From: CAIMUM01 sp034429715
GTDB taxonomy: Bacteria > Chloroflexota > Dehalococcoidia > GIF9 > UBA5629
Length of the DNA: 43,276 bases
Direction of reading: 5' to 3'
Assembly: GCA_034429715.1 (NCBI GenBank)
Contig: DAOUFR010000089.1
Location: forward strand, 1 to 43,276
Positions 25,473-32,962 of the stretch are shown here, in pieces (the stretch's first letter is position 1; the number at the start of each line of letters is the position of its first letter). A program made the position numbers and the translations under genes. The notes under the pieces are model-generated. The model did no database searches and had not been told where the DNA came from. It saw only the letters and a program-made list of their open reading frames with translations.

Positions 25473-26573
25473 TTGTCCTCTCCAACTTTCGAGCGTAAAT
25501 ACGCATTGATAAACTCATCGATCTCGCCGTCCAGCACGGCAGCCGTATTGCTGGTCTCGTATTCCGTCCTGTGATCCTTGACCATCTTGTAAGGGTGAAG
25601 CACATAGCTCCTGATCTGGTTGCCCCAGCCGGCATCGATGCGTTTTCCTTTGATCTTGGCTTTCTCAGCCTCCCTTTTTTCGATCTCTATCTCAAGCAGG
25701 CGGGCGTATAACACCCTGAGTGCGCTCTCCTTGTTCTGATGTTGCGAGCGCTCGCTCTGGCAGCTTACCACCAGGCCGGTGGGGATATGCGTAATCCTCA
25801 CCGCGCTGCTGGTTTTTTGCATGTGCTGCCCCCCGGGTCCGCTGGATCTGAAGGTATCTACGCGGATATCTTCAGGGTTGATCTGCAGATCGGTCCGGGC
25901 CTCCGCTTCGGGCATGACCTCCACCAGCGCGAAAGATGTATGCCGCGCATGGTCGGCGTCGAAGGGAGAGAGGCGCACCAGCCTGTGCACGCCATGCTCG
26001 GACTTGAGGTTTCCGTACGATAAATTTCCCTTGATCTCGATGGTAGCGCTTTTGATTCCGGCCTCGTCTCCGGGCGAGATATCCAGGACATCGGATTGCA
26101 GCTTGTGCCGCTCGGCCCAGCGCAGGAACATGCGCATCAGCATCTGGGCCCAGTCCTGGGATTCGGTCCCCCCTGCGCCGGCATGTATGGCGAGTATGGC
26201 ATCCCTGCCGTCGTAGGGTCCGTCCAGCATGAGCTGTACCTCAATCTGATCGAAATGCGCCTTAATACGGTCGATCTCTGTGTGGACATCAGTCTTTAAA
26301 GATTGATCGTTCTCGGCAAGGGCAATAGATATGACCTCTGCAACGCCGGACGCGCCCTTTTCGATGTCGCGCCACTGTGCAGCGGTATCTTTAAGCGAAC
26401 CTATCTGGCGCATAACGGATTGCGCCGTTTGCTGGTCGGACCAGAATCCGGGATCGGATGTCTTTGCCTCCAGCTCAAATAGTCGTTTCTCTTTACCCGC
26501 GATGTCAAAGATGCTCCATGATGGCGGAGATCCTGCGTCGCAGCTCTTCAATACGTGTTTTTTCTTCCAGCAT
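25469..26573 (-). CDS. prfB: Peptide chain release factor 2, with programmed +1 frameshift
   Basis: The release factor reads UGA and UAA stop codons. The gene is split between two frames: ATG 26573 starts 22 codons that end at an in-frame TGA (26505-26507) in the classic site CTT-TGA-C. A +1 slip continues as ...HL-DIAGKEKRLFELE. The frameshifted protein is 367 residues, the normal RF2 length. Domain features are the tripeptide SPF within RLSPFDADHARHTSFA, which recognises stop codons, and the catalytic GGQ (PGGQHMQKTSSAVRI). A frame without the slip would begin near 26551 with a non-conserved N-terminus, so the frameshifted form is right. It is 3 nt after nfi and overlaps the peptidase gene by 4 nt. 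Confidence 0.96.
26504..26517 (-). promoter_or_regulatory. prfB programmed +1 frameshift site
   Basis: The minus strand reads GGAG-CAT-CTT-TGA-C. GGAG acts as an internal Shine-Dalgarno three nt before the slippery CTT, and TGA is the pause codon whose recognition by RF2 itself sets frameshift frequency. This is the same autoregulatory layout as the E. coli gene. RF2 shortage would raise frameshifting and thereby RF2 output. Confidence 0.95.
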
Positions 26574-26576
26574 AGA

Positions 26577-27281
26577 CTATTTTATCTTCCGTTCATCATA
26601 CAGGTGGACATTTAGATCGGATGATCCTCCGGCCGCAATATGCGCCAGGCGGGTAGGCTGCGGCAGGCGGAAACCCTGGCAGCAATTCAGCACCAGCCTG
26701 ATTGCGCTGTCAAGGTCGGTTCTGTGCCCGATCGATACGTAAAGGGGTTTGACCGCATGCTTCGTCCTGACCACTGCTCCGATTACCTCATCGTTCTCCA
26801 AGAGCAGGCTGTAACTCCCGGCTTCCTCAGGCAATGAACCATGTGTGCCGATCAAGCGGGACTTGGCGCACCCGATGGAGGGTATATTCAACAGCAACCC
26901 GAGGTGGGATGCGATCCCCAGCCTCCTGGGGTGGGCGAGGCCCTGCCCGTCCACCATCAGCAGGTCGGGCCGCGTCTCTAACCCTTTCCACGCCTGCAAG
27001 GCCAGCGGCGCTTCCCTGAACGACAACAGGCCGGGGATGTACGGGAAATCGATAGCGCCCTCGGCGACAGAGATCTCGCGGACTTCGAGATCAGGGTAAT
27101 TCACCACAACAACCGCCGCGCGCCCGCTCCTGGAATACCGGGATACTGAAACATCGATACCGGCTATCAGTTTAATATTCATTTTATCATTACAGCGCAT
27201 GACCTTATGCGAGAGTTTGACCTGCAGCTCACGCGCCTGGCTGACATCGAGGTCCCAGCGATGGCAGGGGGGAATTTTCAT
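26577..27281 (-). CDS. nfi: Endonuclease V
   Basis: The 234-residue endonuclease cuts DNA or RNA next to deoxyinosine or inosine. The RNase-H-like fold shows catalytic residues in IAGIDVSV (Asp), FPYIPGLLSFRE (PYIP and Glu), VDGQGLAHPRRLGIASHLG and the KPLYVSIGHR segment. It is the first gene of a long minus-strand run (nfi-prfB-peptidase-radC and on). There is no Shine-Dalgarno before ATG 27281. A perfect TATAAT lies seven nt upstream, so the message is predicted to be leaderless. Confidence 0.95.
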   Translation of the reverse strand: MKIPPCHRWDLDVSQARELQVKLSHKVMRCNDKMNIKLIAGIDVSVSRYSRSGRAAVVVVNYPDLEVREISVAEGAIDFPYIPGLLSFREAPLALQAWKGLETRPDLLMVDGQGLAHPRRLGIASHLGLLLNIPSIGCAKSRLIGTHGSLPEEAGSYSLLLENDEVIGAVVRTKHAVKPLYVSIGHRTDLDSAIRLVLNCCQGFRLPQPTRLAHIAAGGSSDLNVHLYDERKIK

Positions 27282-27288
27282 AAAGCTG

Positions 27289-27318
27289 ATTATAAAGGCT
27301 GAACGCTGTATATTACAA
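27289..27318 (-). promoter_or_regulatory. Promoter of the nfi-prfB run, predicted leaderless
   Basis: Minus strand: TTGTAA (-35, 27313-27318), an 18-nt spacer and a perfect TATAAT (-10, 27289-27294). Seven nt remain to ATG 27281, so the predicted start coincides with the initiation codon. Confidence 0.6.
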
Positions 27319-27379
27319 ATAACGCCGGCTTAATCATAAGGTTGCAGGGACGGTCCTGACATTTCGTGCCGGCTGCAGT

Positions 27380-27404
27380 TTCATCCGCTTCAAAAGCGGA
27401 TGAA
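27380..27404. other. Perfect 11-bp hairpin in the nfi/lipoprotein intergenic region
   Basis: TTCATCCGCTT (27380-27390) pairs with AAGCGGATGAA (27394-27404) around a CAA loop. No T tract follows on either strand, so it is not a normal intrinsic terminator. It lies between the divergent nfi and lipoprotein promoters, outside both predicted transcripts, so it may be an operator-like dyad. The rest of the 232-nt gap holds only the promoters. Confidence 0.6.
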
Positions 27405-27428
27405 GTGGTCAGCGGAGCCTGCGTAATT

Positions 27429-27457
27429 TTGAAAAATGACAGGATTGGCTATAGAAT
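27429..27457 (+). promoter_or_regulatory. Promoter of the small lipoprotein gene
   Basis: TTGAAA (-35, 27429-27434), a 17-nt spacer and TAGAAT (-10, 27452-27457), each matching the consensus at five of six bases. The predicted start near 27464 leaves a ~50-nt leader ending in a GGGGG ribosome binding site. Confidence 0.5.
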
Positions 27458-27513
27458 TATTCACGTTTATAAGAAGATACTATCGGCGGAACGAATACAG
27501 GGGGTTAATAGAT

Positions 27514-27978
27514 ATGAAATCAATACGATCATATATTATTGTTTCAATCATAGCGGCGGCTCTGCTGTGCATATTCGCCGGCTGCAGCAGTCCGGGAACA
27601 GAGGTCAGCCAGCCCGACAAGTCCGTCATCACTGAAGGGGTGATAACCACTTCTGTGGACAACGATTCAAAACCCACCAGTGCCGTAAGCACGGTGTTCG
27701 CACCCGATACGCCGGTCATCTATTGTTCGTTCAAGGTCTCGGGTGTCACGGAGGAGGATTTAATCAAAGCCAGCTGGTACTACGTTAATGGCGAAGCTGT
27801 CGGAAAAGATAACGAACTACTCGACGAGATATATACCAGCGCGCAGGGAGGTGGTGAGGCTTACTATCTGGCGTTTTACAAACACATGCCGGCTGGCGGC
27901 TGGTACAAAGGCAGTTATAAAGTCGTACTCTATGTAAATAATATCGAGAAGCTGGCAGTGCCTTTCGATATAAAATAA
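27514..27978 (+). CDS. Small secreted lipoprotein of unknown function
   Basis: The 154-residue protein has a lipoprotein signal peptide (MKSIRSYIIVSIIAAALLC start) ending in lipobox FAGC. A Ser/Thr-rich linker follows, then a compact beta-rich domain with aromatic residues (ASWYYVNGEAVGKDNE, and GGWYKGSYKVVLYVNN near the end) that looks immunoglobulin- or fibronectin-like. I do not recognise a family. I chose ATG 27514 because the signal peptide starts there and GGGGG lies nine nt upstream; the frame is open further upstream to 27436, before the predicted transcript. It converges on the acyl-CoA synthetase-like gene with a 14-nt gap and no visible terminator. Confidence 0.75.
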   Translation: MKSIRSYIIVSIIAAALLCIFAGCSSPGTEVSQPDKSVITEGVITTSVDNDSKPTSAVSTVFAPDTPVIYCSFKVSGVTEEDLIKASWYYVNGEAVGKDNELLDEIYTSAQGGGEAYYLAFYKHMPAGGWYKGSYKVVLYVNNIEKLAVPFDIK

Positions 27979-27992
27979 TTGTGCCAATGTAT

Positions 27993-29435
27993 TTATAGAT
28001 CAGGTGAACGGCGCAGGCGAGAGTATCCGGCCAGTGCGGCCATAGCCCGGGCGCACTGTTCCGGCGTATCGTATACGGGGATACCGGACTCCTTCAGCGC
28101 ATCCGATACGGGGTCTTCTTTAACGTCGCTGTACCAGCGCACACAGACCACCGGCTTCCCGTAGATACGGGGCAGGTCACAAAAACGCTTCGTCCCTTCA
28201 TCGGTAAGCCTTTTTATGTTTTCCAGCACATCCGCAGGAAGGCTATCGAGTTTTAATCCCCAGACGAACGGGTTGATCGGCACATTGCTGATGACGCCGT
28301 CTATATATTCCAGCTTTAATAATGTTTCCACTACGTTGGCTTCATCCATAGCCGTGCGATAGCTTCCGGCAAAGTCTACGGGATTGGTGGGAGGCGGGGC
28401 GTGGGGAGGGAGCATTTTAATCAGGGCTGCACAGGTATCTTTATCCAGCTCCGGCACATCGAGTCCCAGCTTTTGACAGGCGTCAGTTGATACGACACCC
28501 TGCCCTCCGGTACCCAGCACGCCGATTCTTTTGCCGGGAGGCAGAGGCGAGCCGAGGAACGCGACCGCCAGATCGAAGGTCTGAAAGGACTCCTGCGCTC
28601 GTATCAGGCCGAGTTGTTCGCAGGCGCTCTGGAAGATCAGGTCTGAACCTGCGATGGATGCAGTATGCGACATGGTTGCACGGGCGCCGGCGGGCGAGCT
28701 TCCGCCCTTGTAGAGAACGATCGGCTTCTTCCGGAGAGTTTCCTTACAGCTCTCAAAGAACCTTCTGCCGTCTTTAATGCCTTCCAGGTAAAGTATGATA
28801 ACCCTGGTCTCTTCATCGCATGAGAAGTATTCGATGTAGTCTGCAATGGTGAGATCAGCCTGGTTGCCGATGCTGATGAACGTTCGGAGGCCGAAGCCCT
28901 TGCTACCGGCCATGTCCGCCATGTATCCCCCGAACGTGCCGCTTTGCGAGATAAAGGTGATATGTCCCTGTTTGGGTGCCTTTTCGAAGGCGTTGTTGAG
29001 GCAAGCTGCTGCGCTCCAGATACCCATACAGTTGGGGCCCACACAGCGTATGCCTCCACTCGCCGCGATACTCATGACTCTTTCCTGAAGCGCCTTTCCT
29101 TCACTGCCCGTTTCAGCGAAGCCGGCAGATATCAATATGGCTCCCCTGACACCCTTATCCACGCATTCCTGCATAACAGCAGGCACATGCATTGCCTGGA
29201 CCGTTATTACGGCCAGGTCCACCTGTCCGGGTATATCTTTAACCGAGCGGTAAGAGGGTAAACCCAGTAATGTGCCGCCCTGAGGATTAACGGGATATAT
29301 TCGGCCGCGATAGCCTGTGCGCAAGGGCCTTTCGACCATCATATATCCCCATTTGGCGATATTGTCCGAAGCGCCGATGATGGCCATGGATCCAGGTTTA
29401 AATATGCAGTCGAGCTGCTCTATTATCGATGGCAA
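27993..29435 (-). CDS. Acyl-CoA synthetase (NDP-forming)-like protein, alpha-type only
   Basis: The 480-residue protein has an N-terminal CoA-binding Rossmann domain (AIIGASDNIAKWGYMM) followed by two succinyl-CoA-ligase-like flavodoxin domains. The segment KGGSSPAGARATMSHTASIAG contains the His that is phosphorylated in ADP-forming acetyl-CoA synthetases. The ATP-grasp (beta) domain is absent here and no beta-subunit gene lies nearby. It therefore needs a partner elsewhere or has another role. I chose TTG 29435 because GGAGG lies seven nt upstream; the frame opens earlier, at 29483, with a non-conserved extension. The C-terminus reaches within 14 nt of the convergent lipoprotein gene. Confidence 0.88.
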   Translation of the reverse strand: MPSIIEQLDCIFKPGSMAIIGASDNIAKWGYMMVERPLRTGYRGRIYPVNPQGGTLLGLPSYRSVKDIPGQVDLAVITVQAMHVPAVMQECVDKGVRGAILISAGFAETGSEGKALQERVMSIAASGGIRCVGPNCMGIWSAAACLNNAFEKAPKQGHITFISQSGTFGGYMADMAGSKGFGLRTFISIGNQADLTIADYIEYFSCDEETRVIILYLEGIKDGRRFFESCKETLRKKPIVLYKGGSSPAGARATMSHTASIAGSDLIFQSACEQLGLIRAQESFQTFDLAVAFLGSPLPPGKRIGVLGTGGQGVVSTDACQKLGLDVPELDKDTCAALIKMLPPHAPPPTNPVDFAGSYRTAMDEANVVETLLKLEYIDGVISNVPINPFVWGLKLDSLPADVLENIKRLTDEGTKRFCDLPRIYGKPVVCVRWYSDVKEDPVSDALKESGIPVYDTPEQCARAMAALAGYSRLRRSPDL

Positions 29436-29551
29436 GGTAGTACCTCCGGATAAAGGCGTTGGACGGATTATAAACCATTTCACCTCTGGATTTCATGGCC
29501 GGGCATATGCCGGGTCACGAGCATTAACGATGGATGTAATATGCGATATTG

Positions 29552-29580
29552 TTGACAGGTACGAACGCTTCCGGCATAAT
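29552..29580 (+). promoter_or_regulatory. Strong promoter of rpsP-KH
   Basis: A perfect TTGACA (-35, 29552-29557), an exact 17-nt spacer and CATAAT (-10, 29575-29580). The predicted start near 29587 gives a leader of ~33 nt with AAAGGA well upstream of the ATG. It is among the best consensus promoters in the window, as expected for a ribosomal protein. Confidence 0.7.
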
Positions 29581-29619
29581 AACCAGTAAAAAATAAAGGA
29601 CTACAGGTAAACCGATATC

Positions 29620-29967
29620 ATGGTAAAAATCAGGTTAAGAAGGACAGGCGCCAGGCATAAGCCCATGTACAGGATTGTGGTGACCGACAGCAAGTCACCC
29701 CGCGAAGGCGCTTTCATCGAAGTCATAGGGAATTATAATCCGCTTAACGACCCTGAGACTATAAATATAAATGAGGACAAGGCTCTGGCCTGGCTGGAGA
29801 AAGGCGCCCAGCCGACGGAGACGACATACAGGTTATTGGCTAAAACCGGCGTGATGGCAAAATTTAACGCGGCGCATCCTACAAGAAAATTCAAACAGGC
29901 AGTACAGAAGACTACTCAGAAGGTGAAGAAGAAGTCCAAATCTACAACTGAGGTGAAGGCAGCATGA
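29620..29967 (+). CDS. rpsP: 30S ribosomal protein S16
   Basis: The 115-residue small-subunit protein opens with the S16 signature VKIRLRRTGARHKPMYRIVV, then SPREGAFIEVIGNYNPLNDP and KALAWLEKGAQPTETTYRLL. The C-terminal ~30 residues form a Lys-rich extension beyond the ~85-residue core. The stop overlaps the KH-protein start by four nt (ATGA). In many bacteria rpsP is followed by the same KH gene and then rimM, trmD and rplS; here the cluster stops after the KH gene at a terminator. Confidence 0.97.
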   Translation: MVKIRLRRTGARHKPMYRIVVTDSKSPREGAFIEVIGNYNPLNDPETININEDKALAWLEKGAQPTETTYRLLAKTGVMAKFNAAHPTRKFKQAVQKTTQKVKKKSKSTTEVKAA

Positions 29968-30191
29968 AGGAGTTAGTCGAATACATTGCCCGGTGTATCG
30001 TGAGCGCGCCCGATGACGTCAAGGTAACGCAGGAGACTGATGCGGGCGGTGTGGTCATCAAGCTGGAGGTCAATGCAGAGGACAAGGGTCGGGTAATCGG
30101 CAAGCAGGGAAGGGTTGCTGAAGCCATGCGCACCCTTTTGCGCGTGGTCGCTACCAAAGAAGGTACCAGAGTAAGGCTCGAGATAATCTAA
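29964..30191 (+). CDS. khpA: KH-domain RNA-binding protein (KhpA/YlqC family)
   Basis: The 75-residue single-KH protein has the GRVIGKQGRVAEAMRTLL loop, with GKQG the GxxG RNA-contact motif. It matches the KhpA family, which binds RNA together with KhpB and affects cell size and small-RNA behaviour in Gram-positive bacteria. The ATG overlaps the rpsP stop. A strong bidirectional terminator follows, so rpsP-khpA is a closed two-gene unit. Confidence 0.93.
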   Translation: MKELVEYIARCIVSAPDDVKVTQETDAGGVVIKLEVNAEDKGRVIGKQGRVAEAMRTLLRVVATKEGTRVRLEII

Positions 30192-30209
30192 TAGTATCTG
30201 GCAATAAAA

Positions 30210-30250
30210 AAGCCAATATCGACCGGACGATCGATATTGGCTTATATTTT
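30210..30250. terminator. Bidirectional intrinsic terminator, rpsP-khpA and atp operon
   Basis: A 13-bp stem (AAGCCAATATCGA at 30210-30222 with its complement at 30231-30243) has an 8-nt loop. On the plus strand it is followed by ATATTTTTT, and on the minus strand by a T run ending TTTTTATTG. It therefore terminates both the rpsP unit and the convergent ATP synthase operon. Confidence 0.9.
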
Positions 30251-30259
30251 TTCTGCAAT

Positions 30260-30691
30260 CTATACGCGGGGTTTGTAGCTTGGTGCTCTGCGGCGTTTTT
30301 CAGCAACGCGCAGGCGGGCGAGAGAACGCCTGAGGGCAGCCTCCGCCCTCGACTGATCGATATCAGGGGTGACTGACTTCAGCCGTTCTTCTGCTCGCTG
30401 CTTTGCTGCAGCGGCGCGTTCAAGATCGATCTCATCGGATCTCTCACAAGAGTCGGCCAGCACGATCACCTTATCCGGCATGACCTCCATGAAACCGCCG
30501 GTGATAACCATATATTGCTCGTCTCCGTCTTTACGTATGACAAGCTCGCCCGGTGCAAGCATGGTGATCAGTGGGGCATGCTTGGGAAGTACGGTCATCT
30601 GCCCCTCCGTGCCCTCGGCAATGACGGTAGTTACATCGCCGGAAAAGATCTGGCGCTCGGCAGTGACTATCTCTAACTTCATAGTCGGCAT
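30260..30691 (-). CDS. atpC: ATP synthase epsilon subunit
   Basis: The 143-residue central-stalk subunit has the N-terminal beta-sandwich (MKLEIVTAERQIFSGDVTTVIAEG-like start, then GQMTVLPKHAPLITML) and a C-terminal helical pair (about 88-135) that in other species regulates rotation. The tail has extra basic residues. The start ATG is 2 nt after the atpD stop; ATG for MKLE at 30682 is an equally good alternative. It is the last gene of the operon, followed by the bidirectional terminator. Confidence 0.95.
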   Translation of the reverse strand: MPTMKLEIVTAERQIFSGDVTTVIAEGTEGQMTVLPKHAPLITMLAPGELVIRKDGDEQYMVITGGFMEVMPDKVIVLADSCERSDEIDLERAAAAKQRAEERLKSVTPDIDQSRAEAALRRSLARLRVAEKRRRAPSYKPRV

Positions 30692-30693
30692 GA

Positions 30694-32085
30694 TTACGCC
30701 CCTAATTTTTGTGCTTTCTCTGCGGCTTCTTCAATGGTACCCACCATTACGAATGCAGATTCGGGGAGGTGGTCCCATTTGCCTTCAAGTATCTCTTTAA
30801 ACCCGCGTACGGTCTCCTTGATCGTTACATATTTACCCGGTATGCCCGTGAACGGCTCCGCCACGAACATAGGCTGTGTAAGGAATCGCTGTATGCGGCG
30901 CGCCCTGTTGACGGTCACCTTGTCTTCTTCGCTCAGCTCTTCCATGCCCAGGATGGCGATAACGTCCTGCAGGTCCTTGTAGCGTTGCAGCACCTTCTGA
31001 ATGCCGCGGGCAGCCTGGTAGTGGTCCTCTCCCACGACCTGTGGATCGAGAATGCGCGACGTTGAAGCCAGGGGGTCCACCGCCGGGTAGAAACCCTGTG
31101 CCGCGATGGCTCGCTCGAGCGATACCACACCGTCGAGATGGCCGAAGGTTGTAACGATGCCTGGATCGGTATAGTCATCCGCCGGCACATAGATGGCCTG
31201 GAATGAAGTGATCGAACCTTTCTTGGTTGAGGTGATGCGGTCTTCCATCTCGGCCACGTCGGTGCCCAGCGTAGGCTGATAGCCCACGGCTGAGGGCATG
31301 CGGCCGAGCAGCGCCGATACTTCCATGTTGGCGAGAATGTGGCGGTAAATGTTATCGACGAAAAGCAGCACATCCAATCCCTCGTGGTCGCGGAAGTGTT
31401 CTGCAAATGTTACCCCGGTGAGCGCCACGCGGGCACGGACGCCGGGAGGTTCGTTCATCTGGCCGAAGACCATGATGGTCTTCTCGATTACGCCCGATTC
31501 TTTCATTTCACGCCAGAGGTCGTTGCCTTCCCTGGACCTCTCTCCCACGCCGGCAAATACCGAGAAGCCGCCGTGAGCGGTAGCGATATTGTGGATGAGC
31601 TCCTGGATGATGACCGTCTTGCCCACGCCCGCTCCGCCGTAGGCTCCGATCTTGCCTCCCCTGGTGAAAGGAGTGATGAGGTCGATAACCTTGATGCCTG
31701 TCTCCAGCATCTGTATGGTTGTCTCCTGTTCTGCCAGGCTGGGGGGATCGCGGTGAATGGGCAGCTTATCTTTAGTCTTTATCTCTCCCAGCCTGTCCAG
31801 GGGATCTCCGAACACGTTGAACAGGCGTCCGAGTGTGGCTTTGCCGACCGGTACGGAGATGGGAGCGCCCGTATCGACGGCCACCGCACCCCTCTGAAGG
31901 CCCTCGGTAGGGCAGAGGGAGAGGCAGCGCACCCAGTTATTGCCGATATGTTGCACCGTCTCCAGCACGATCTTCTCGCCGTCCTGCATGATCTCAAGGG
32001 CGTTATAAATCGCAGGCAGTTCCTCCTGAGGAAACTCGACATCGACTACTGTGCCGATGACCTGAATTACTTTACCTTTTGCCAA
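30694..32085 (-). CDS. atpD: ATP synthase beta subunit (catalytic)
   Basis: The 463-residue catalytic subunit has Walker A GGAGVGKTVI, the catalytic-Glu segment GERSREGNDLW, Walker B VLLFVDNIYR and the MEELSEED lever region of the C-terminal domain. I chose TTG 32085 because AGGAGG lies six nt upstream and it avoids overlap with atpG; an open frame to 32112 would add a non-conserved extension. It lies 10 nt after atpG and 2 nt before atpC. Confidence 0.96.
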   Translation of the reverse strand: MAKGKVIQVIGTVVDVEFPQEELPAIYNALEIMQDGEKIVLETVQHIGNNWVRCLSLCPTEGLQRGAVAVDTGAPISVPVGKATLGRLFNVFGDPLDRLGEIKTKDKLPIHRDPPSLAEQETTIQMLETGIKVIDLITPFTRGGKIGAYGGAGVGKTVIIQELIHNIATAHGGFSVFAGVGERSREGNDLWREMKESGVIEKTIMVFGQMNEPPGVRARVALTGVTFAEHFRDHEGLDVLLFVDNIYRHILANMEVSALLGRMPSAVGYQPTLGTDVAEMEDRITSTKKGSITSFQAIYVPADDYTDPGIVTTFGHLDGVVSLERAIAAQGFYPAVDPLASTSRILDPQVVGEDHYQAARGIQKVLQRYKDLQDVIAILGMEELSEEDKVTVNRARRIQRFLTQPMFVAEPFTGIPGKYVTIKETVRGFKEILEGKWDHLPESAFVMVGTIEEAAEKAQKLGA

Positions 32086-32095
32086 ATTGCACCTC

Positions 32096-32953
32096 CTATT
32101 TGAGACCTTCAACGCCTGCGACGATATCGAGCAGTTCCTTGGTGATCATCTCCTGGCGGGCCTTATTCATTGTCAGCGTGAGCTCGGCGATTACATCGTA
32201 GGCATTGTCGGTGGCATTGCGCATAGCCATCATGCGCGCCGACTGTTCGCTGGCGATTGATTCAAGTAAGGAGTGATACACCTGCATTTCGACGAACCTT
32301 GGCAGTAGCTCGCCGAGGACATGCATAGCGTTGGGTTCGAAAATATATTCCGGGCTGACGGTCTTGGGCAACTGCGCCGGCTCCACGGGAAGTAAAAGTT
32401 CCAGTACGGGTTTCTGGCTCATCAGGTTGACGAACCTGGAATAGGCGATATAGACGCGGTCATACAGCCCGCTGGTGTAATCGTCTATCACTATCTGTGA
32501 AATAGCCATGGTATCTGCCATCTTGGGCCGGTCACCCAGCTTGGTGAACTCGGCGCGGATCTCGCGCATCGATCGGCGCATGAAATCACGGCCTTTGGAT
32601 CCCACCGTAATAACCGTGACCGGGACCTTCTGTTCGAGAATAAAATTACCTACCAGCCGGTTCAGGTTGGTATTCAAACCGCCGCATAAACCCCGGTCAG
32701 ACGTTATGTGCACGATGCCTATTTTATTTACGGGGCGTGCCACCAGCAGCGGGTGGACGGCTCCTCCGGCGGCAGCCTGGGCGGACAGGTCGGCTATGAC
32801 GTGCATGATCTTGTCGCTGTAGGGCCTGCCTGCGATTGCCATATCCTGGGCCTTCTTCATTTTGGCAGTGGCGATCATCTCCATGGCACGGGTTATTTTG
32901 GCCGTGCTCTGGACACTGCGGATCCGCCGTCTAAGTATTTTTGGACTTACCAT
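32096..32953 (-). CDS. atpG: ATP synthase gamma subunit
   Basis: The 285-residue rotor shaft has long N- and C-terminal helices (RRRIRSVQSTAKITRAMEMIATAKM and NATDNAYDVIAELTLTMNKARQEMIT regions) around a central Rossmann-like domain that includes SDRGLCGGLNTNL. The ATG has GAGG seven nt upstream. It follows atpA by 9 nt and precedes atpD by 10 nt, in normal operon order. Confidence 0.96.
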   Translation of the reverse strand: MVSPKILRRRIRSVQSTAKITRAMEMIATAKMKKAQDMAIAGRPYSDKIMHVIADLSAQAAAGGAVHPLLVARPVNKIGIVHITSDRGLCGGLNTNLNRLVGNFILEQKVPVTVITVGSKGRDFMRRSMREIRAEFTKLGDRPKMADTMAISQIVIDDYTSGLYDRVYIAYSRFVNLMSQKPVLELLLPVEPAQLPKTVSPEYIFEPNAMHVLGELLPRFVEMQVYHSLLESIASEQSARMMAMRNATDNAYDVIAELTLTMNKARQEMITKELLDIVAGVEGLK

Positions 32954-32962
32954 CTAATCGCC

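Noticed and set aside
26504..26573. Frameshift in prfB as a sequencing error or pseudogene
   Set aside because: The disruption is exactly the known CTT-TGA-C site with an upstream internal Shine-Dalgarno, so it is programmed.
31339..32103. 254-codon open frame on the plus strand
   Set aside because: Antisense to atpD; a shadow of its codon bias.
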